Shown here: one piece after another, positions 58,593 to 64,000 of the stretch | Layout of the letters: every line of letters begins with the position of its first letter | Position numbering within the stretch: position 1 is the stretch's first letter | NCBI RefSeq assembly: GCF_048544455.1 | Contig: NC_133536.1 | Location: forward strand, 37,528,652 to 37,592,651 | Reading direction: 5' to 3' | DNA: 64,000 bases | Origin: Silene latifolia | Lineage: Eukaryota; Streptophyta; Magnoliopsida; Caryophyllales; Caryophyllaceae | Translations under genes and position numbers: made by a program | The notes under the pieces: generated by a model | Seen by the model: the letters and a program-made list of their open reading frames with translations, nothing else | What the model was told of the DNA's origin: nothing | Database searches by the model: none

Positions 58593-60148
58593 ATGAATAC
58601 TTTGGAGATTCGCTTGAAGGAATGGACCAACGAATTTTCGAACATGGAGAAACATGATATGAGTGCTTATAATTTTGGGTCTTTGTTGAGTTTAAAACTC
58701 ATCAAGATTGTTAAACCGTTCTTGGATGCTTGCCTTGACTATTGGGACCCGAATTACCATGTTTTTGCGTTCCCTAGGGGCGATATTTGCCCATTTCCCG
58801 AAGAAATTGCTGCTGTTGGTGGGTGGGATCCCGAACACTTGCCTGTCATTCCTTCTACTTTGCAAGGGTACAAGAGCAAATTTAGAGACTTGCTTGGGTT
58901 GACTAGACTTAAGGTGGACCGTCTAGTGACTTCGAAGGGAGTGCGAATGTTGGACTTCATAGATCGATTCATCAACAGGGCCGACCCCATTGTTTCTCAT
59001 GTTGCTAGGCGGAGGGCATTTGGCTTTTGCTTGTTACATGTGTATGTTCGCCAAGGGCATGTTGATGAAGACTTGAGAGGTGATCCCCGTCTTCTGGGCC
59101 TTGTTGAGCAAATGGAGCTGCGCAGGAGCCCAACTTGTTTATGCTTAGGAGAGATTCTTTTGGGCTTGGATAATAGGAAAGCCAACCGTGACTTACCATA
59201 CTTGGGAAGTCCCGTCATTCTGCAGGTAAAAGACATTTTTCTTCTTCTTTTTGTTTTCGTTTTTTTTTTCTTCTTTTTTTTTTGTTTTTTTGTTTTCGTT
59301 TTTTTGTTTTCGTTTTTTTGTTTTCGTTTTTTTTTTCTTTTTTTTTGATGTCTAATACCTGCTTTTGGTAGGTTTGGCTTATGGAAAGGCTTCGATTGAT
59401 CGAGCCCCCAGTTCATATTCCTTCCTATCATGCTCGTTCAATTGCGATGAGGACTAGGCTTTACATGGTGGATTTCACCCGAGTCTGCAATTATTGGGAG
59501 AACAAACTGACGAGCGATGATGGTCCCTTGACTAGGTGGATTGTGCCGTGGTGGCACCTCAAATCTGTCACTGGAGTGTCTTCCTTGGATCCGACTCGGT
59601 CCGTGCGCATTCCTGGATTGGAGTTTATGGTGTGCATCTTCCCGGAAAGGCTGATGAGACAAGTTGGGCTGAAACAGACGATCCCGAAGCTGGATACCGT
59701 CCCGCAGACTGCTATGGCGCTTACTACAGAGAGCCGAAGGGAGTGGGCCATTAAATGGGCTCAAAGAAATGTATGGTTCTTGAACTCTTCTGCAAATGCC
59801 TTATGGGTGTCGGATTCTTATCTGCGATGGAGAAAGGCTACTACTCCGGAAGAGCGCGAGAGATTGAGGAAGCGCGAGCCCGTTGACTACAAGGTGCGCG
59901 AGGTAGAGAAAGAAAAGGAGACGCATCTGTCGGAAGGAGAAGAAGAAGCCGGGCTTCGAGTTATCCATCCTTCGAAGAAACCGAAGATCTCTTCTGTCGC
60001 GGAAATGGTGATTGGCAAGAATGGAAAGTCTAGGCCTCGAGAAAGACCTTTGGTGATTAGGTCTGAAGTGGCGCAAGAGCGTCCGGCTCGAGGTCGTGAC
60101 AAGAAATATGACAAGAATGACGAGGGCAAGGGGAAGATGGAGGAATAG
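58593..60148 (+). CDS. Plant mobile domain ORF 2, antisense in the Tat element
   Basis: Two exons, 58593-59225 and 59372-60148, give an intact 469-residue protein. The donor is CAG/GTAAAA and the acceptor TTGGTAG/GTT, both in phase 0. The N-terminal part carries the PMD signature: LDYWDPNYHVFAFPRGDICP and FPEEIAAVGGWDPE, then RRRAFGFCLLHVYV and LGEILLGLD. Exon 2 continues with WLMERLRLIEPP and YMVDFTRVCNYWENKL, and ends in a charged tail rich in K, R and E. The intron (146 bases) is mostly TTTTCGTTTTTTT. The gene lies between integrase and 3' LTR on the opposite strand, the position of the antisense ORF known in Tat elements. Its role is unknown; transcript or product could modulate host silencing or the element's own expression. 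The start is the first in-frame ATG after the CT-rich leader. Confidence 0.8.
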
Positions 60149-60705
60149 CCCGAGTCTTTATTTATTATTTGATTATTATTATTATTTATTATTGTAATAA
60201 AAAAAAAGGTGGGGTTTTTTAGAATCCTAGCCTCTTCTATTTTTATTATGTAGCGTACTATTATTATTAGAAAATGAATGAAATAATAAAAAAAGGTTAA
60301 ATGGTTATGAAACTGTTGTGACTTTCTATTTATTATTCTTGTCGAATTCCAAATGCAATGCAAATGTCCTTCTATTTACATTTTAAAATAAGTGGGTTGT
60401 ATCCTGTGAAGGATTGCCTACGTATTCACTTAAAAAAATGAAATCAAACCCTTGCGCGTAGTTCGAGTAAATGTAAAAGAATAATTGTTCTAAGCATGAG
60501 CTTGTAATGAACTTAGAAAATAAGCATGAGCTTTTTGCTTACTCTGGAGGTGCAAATTTAGTTTATTTGATGATACGAGGATGATAAATTTGTCAAAATA
60601 CAAGAGTACAGTGACATTGGCTTATTTCAGCTTGGCCAGGGGCCGTTTATTTAGTGCCACAAGAGCGACACGTGGGGTTACGCGAGGCGCGTTTTTGTCC
60701 CTATC
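60149..60705. other. Non-coding spacer between the antisense ORF and pol
   Basis: AT-rich; it includes the likely poly(A) region of PMD gene 2 (ATTATTATTATT at ~60170 and AATGAATGAAATAATAAA at ~60272). The end of the integrase frame faces it from the right. Confidence 0.5.
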
Positions 60706-61746
60706 CTAGGCATAGTACCGTTTTAGTTGGTCAAGGTTTGTTGGGTTTGAAAACTCATTCCCATCTAGGTCAGTGATTCTAACCGCACCCTTTGGGAGTA
60801 TGGATTTGACTAGAAATGGTCCGGCCCAATTAGGTTTGAATTTTCCCCGTGGGTCAACAGGTAAAAGAGCTCTAACCGATTTGAGCACTAAGTCTCCTTC
60901 CTTGATGTTTCTGGGCTTAACCCTTTTGTTGAAAGCTTGTTTGATACGGGCTTGGTATGTTTGGACATTATGCAAGGCGCGTAGCCTACGTTCATCCAGG
61001 AGGATGAGTTCTTCATATCTATCCCTCTTCCAATCAGCTTCCGGGATTTGACTTTCGAGTAAAATACGCAAGGATGGTATTTCTAGCTCGGCTGGTTGTA
61101 CAGCTTCCATGCCGTAGGTCAAATAGAAAGGAGTAGCCCCAGTGGGCGTCCTAACAGATGTACGATAACCCCACAAAGCAAAGGGTATCTTGCTTGGCCA
61201 ATCTCTATAGTTGTCAATCATTTTCTTGAGAATCGTGACAACATTCTTGTTTGCCGCGTCTACCGCGCCGTTAGTCTGTGGTCTATAGGGCGAAGAGTGG
61301 TGATGCCTAATCTTGTATTTGGCTAGCAATTGCTCGGTCTCTGCTTGGAAATGTGATCCATTATCACTAATGATCTCACGTAGGCAACCGTATCGACAGA
61401 CGATGTTGTTTTGTATGAACTTTGCCACATTTTTAGCCGTGAGACTGGTGTAGGAAGCCGCTTCTACCCATTTGGTGAAATAGTCAATTGCCACTAGGAT
61501 GAAACAGTGGCCTCCTGTTCCGGCTGGGGTTATCTTCCCGATTATGTCAATTCCCCATGCAGAAAATGGCCAAGGAGATGTCATTGTATAGAGCAATGAA
61601 GGAGGGACATGTTGTACATTCCCGAAGATTTGGCAATTGTGGCAATGTCTTACGTATTTGATGCAATCGGATTCCATTGTGGTCCAATAATATCCCAAAC
61701 GTGTGATTTTCTTTGCCATCATGGGCCCACTCATGTGAGGACCGCA
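60706..61746 (-). pseudogene. Tat element integrase
   Basis: The frame continues from RNase H after a TAA (61749-61747). It shows the zinc-binding region (CGPHMSGPMMAKK, then CHNCQ), the catalytic core WGIDIIGKI ... IISDNGSHF ... QTNGAVDAANKNV, and a C-terminal RYEELILLDERRLRAL ... KPNWAGPFLVKSILPKGAVR, ending QLKRYYA. The third catalytic residue, Glu in the GAVEAANKN block of related elements, is Asp here (GAC), so strand transfer would probably fail. No frameshift. Confidence 0.88.
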
Positions 61747-61749
61747 TTA

Positions 61750-62583
61750 TCCGTCGTGGACTTCTTCCATCACCTTTCGTGCCTGTGAATGATCAAGGCA
61801 ACCTATGATTACACCAAGAGGTGTCCTTTTGTATAACTCTCCTTGCATGAGAACATATTGGGAAGCTAGTAGGCGTATAGCACGTTGTCCCCTCTTATCC
61901 ATATCGGGTGGATAGGTACCATTGAGCTTAAAATTCAGAATTGCTTGGAACCAGGGTTCCTGCGCGATTTCCTCTTCGTCGGTGATTTGATGGACATAAG
62001 CCGGCTCTGATCGTCGTTCGATGCACAAAGGCATTTCCACCATGTGATCTGGCATATTAATCAAAGATGCAAGTTTCGCAAGAGCGTCTGGAAATTGATT
62101 TTCCTCCCGAGGTAGGTGTAGGTATGTCACGTGATCAAAGAATTGGGCAACTTGGTCTATTCTGGCTTGATAAGGTGTGAGGCTTTTGCTTCGAATTTTC
62201 CAAGGTCATGTAACTTTGTTGATGATCAAGGATGAATCTCCATGTACTCGGAGGTTTTTAATGCCTAAGCTTACTACCGCTTATAGTCCAATTAGACAAG
62301 CTTCGTATTCTGCGGCATTGTTTGTCATCTCGAAGTCGAGTTTGACAGCAATTGGTGTATGCTCACCTTCAGGAGAAATGAGCAACACCCCTACTCCAAA
62401 TCCTCTTAAGTTTGATGCTCCATCAAAATAAAGGTCCCAGGAATCTACATCAGTTTGGAGTATATCCTCGTCTGGAAATGACCAAGTGTCTATTGTTTGT
62501 GTGTCATTGATGGGATTTTCTGCGAAGAATTCGGCGACGGCGCGACCTTTTATAACTTTCAGCGACACGTATTTGAGGTCAAA
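61750..62583 (-). pseudogene. Tat element second (archaeal-like) RNase H and linker
   Basis: WDLYFDGASNLRGFGVGVLL, TNNAAEYEACLIGL, HGDSSLIINKV and PREENQFPDALAKLAS give the D-E-D-D RNase H pattern of the extra RNase H found in Tat elements. In-frame stops are TAA 62283-62281 (after LIGL) and TGA 62208-62206 (after NKVT), plus the TAA 62586-62584 just before it. No indels. Confidence 0.82.
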
Positions 62584-62586
62584 TTA

Positions 62587-64000
62587 TGAGAGCATCAGAG
62601 TCCATCTTGCTAGGCGTCCGTTGAGGACGGGTTTCTCGAAGAGGTATTTGACTGGATCCATTTTAGAGTATATTTTGACGGAGTAGCTAAGTATGTAATG
62701 ACGTAGCTTCTTCGTTGCCCACACAAGAGCGAGGCATGTCTTTTCGAGTTGTGAATATTTGCACTCGTACTCCAGGAACTTCTTACTAAGGTAGTAGATA
62801 GCTCTTTCTTCATTTCCTACAGTTTGAGCTAACATAGCACCCATGGCTGTGTCGGTTACTGTGAGATATAAACCAAGAGGTTGATCTCGTTGTGGCGGCA
62901 TTAGCACTGGCGGTTTGGCCAATATCTCCTTGATTCGGTCAAATGCCTTTTGACAATCGTCGTCCCACATGGTGTAGTCCGCTTTCTTGAGCTTCTTGAA
63001 GATAGGCTCACAAATCATGGTAAGTTTCGATATGAATCGACTTATATATTGCACTTTGCCCAGGAATCCTCTGACTTCTTTTTCTGTTTGAGGTTGTGAC
63101 ATTTCGATCAAAGCTTTGATCTTGGAAGGGTCTATTTTTATACCTCGTTGGCTAACGACGTATCCCAGGAGTTTGCCAGATGTTACCCCGAATGTGCACT
63201 TCTGAGGATTGAGCCTCATACTGTACTTTCGTAGTCTTGCGAAAAATTTGCGAAGGTTCGCAATATGCCCCTCTCTATCCTTGGACTTAACGATCATGTC
63301 GTCTACGTATACCTCAACTTCTTTGTGCATCATGTCATGTAAGAGTGTAGTTGCGGTGCGTTGATATGTAGCTCCGGCGTTGATCAATCCAAACGGCATC
63401 ACTGTATAGCGGTAGGTTCCCCATTGAGTGACAAAGGCGGTCTTATGCATGTCTTCTATGGCCATCTTGATTTGGTTATAACCCGCATATCCATCCATGA
63501 AGGACAGTAATGCGTGGTCTGCAGTATTGTCCACCAATATGTCGATGTGAGGTAGAGGGAAGTCATCTTTAGGGCTTGCTTTGTTTAAGTCCCTAAAATC
63601 AACACAAACACGGATTCTCCCATCCTTTTTGGGTACGGGTACTATATTGGCTACCCAATCAGAATACTCGAAAACTTTTATGAACCCGGTTTTGAATTGC
63701 TTGTCAACTTCTTTCTTAATCTTTAGAGCCCATTCTGTCCTCATTCGTCGAAGCTTCTGTTTTACAGGTTTGAAACCTGGCTTAATCGGAATCCTATATT
63801 CATCGATATCCCTGTCGATCCCTGGCATGTCTTTGTAGGACCAAGCGAAGACGTCTTTGAATTCATTTAGGAGGTCTATGAAATCGGCCCTTTCGTTAGA
63901 GCTCAAGGTAGTCCCTATCCTAAGTTCTTGGGGTTCTAGTTCGGTTCCTAGATTGATGGGTTCGGTGTCCTCTATTACTGGTCCCCCCTTCCCCTTCCTG
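62587..64000 (-). pseudogene. Tat element reverse transcriptase and first RNase H
   Basis: The frame is open from the window edge (codon phase at 63999) to 62587. Motifs: LNEFKDVFAWSYKDMPGIDR, RVCVDFRDLNKASPKD, FMDGYAGYNQIKM, TAFVTQWGTYRYTVMPFGL, catalytic YVDDMIVKS, LGYVVSQRGI, then FLGKVQYISRFI and RNase H with QLEKTCLALVWATKKLRHY. The upstream part reads PINLGTELEPQELRIGTT, normal for the protease-RT linker of Tat elements. This domain on its own has no defect; stops come later in the polyprotein. Confidence 0.9.

Larger units (their letters stand above)
30779..64000 (-). mobile_element. Tat-lineage (Ogre/Retand-like) Gypsy element, running off the right edge
   Basis: On the minus strand the window shows pol (RT, two RNase H, integrase; 64000-60706), a ~7 kb 3' region with two antisense PMD genes and tandem repeats, a polypurine tract (33209-33196) and a 3' LTR (33195-30779). 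The dual RNase H and antisense ORFs between pol and the 3' LTR are known traits of Tat elements. The interior is interrupted at 33232-53632 by a foreign solo LTR with a perfect GCGAA duplication. Gag, protease and 5' LTR are outside the window. That the two halves are one element is supported by that duplication and the clean rejoining of sequence. Confidence 0.75.

Overview
The window is nuclear DNA of a flowering plant. It holds spliced genes with GT-AG introns, a homologue of the plant-specific RNA-directed DNA methylation factor DRD1, a plant DUF3615 gene, and dense nested LTR retrotransposons, hAT, MULE, Stowaway and Tourist elements. The element types and the recurring ACTCGRYCGAGT palindromes make a eudicot of the Caryophyllales (Silene-like) my best guess. 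That is an inference and was not tested by any search.

Layout. 1-4938: pieces of old LTRs and a Copia RNase H/3' LTR remnant; the Copia LTR holds a hAT-type element that itself holds a second hAT-type element. 5619-14527: a minus-strand solo LTR (TSD CTATT) split by a young 7.5 kb LTR retrotransposon (6598-14119, TSD ATACC). That element has near-identical LTRs, an initiator tRNA-Met primer site and only a broken Athila-type gag. 14754-16416: a small hAT-like MITE and a MULE with long terminal inverted repeats. 16982-24138: the intact six-exon DRD1/CHR35-type SNF2 gene, whose introns hold a Stowaway, a Tourist and two copies of a SINE-like repeat. 24596-29401: a small gene island with a LINE-1 remnant, an intact five-exon DUF3615 gene on the minus strand, two broken DUF3615 relatives on the plus strand and a frameshifted DUF569-like gene.

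30779-64000 is best read as one large minus-strand Tat-lineage (Ogre/Retand-like) Ty3/Gypsy element that runs off the right edge. On its own strand the order is reverse transcriptase, two RNase H domains, integrase, then a long 3' region carrying two plant-mobile-domain (PMD) genes in antisense (58593-60148 and 54644-57664), tandem repeats, a polypurine tract and the 3' LTR (33195 down to 30779). Just inside the 3' LTR this element was hit by another LTR element, now a solo LTR (33232-53632, TSD GCGAA). That solo LTR was hit by an Angela-like Copia element (36416-53175), which was in turn hit inside its own reverse transcriptase by a second copy of the same Copia family (42553-51475, TSD CTGGG).

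Two signals stand out. First, the reading-frame breaks that separate the two Copia copies cluster at CAG/CTG trinucleotides and are often indels, in either copy, while the DRD1 and DUF3615 exons are clean. This looks like a sequencing artefact at CHG-methylated cytosines, so the Copia copies may be more intact than they appear. Second, the Tat element carries two PMD genes with introns (one with eight exons, one with its own TATA box) and five paired GC-rich dyads (GAGGCGCAGC...GCTGCG) spread between its LTR and the start of each PMD gene. No structural RNA gene, CRISPR array or organelle segment was seen.
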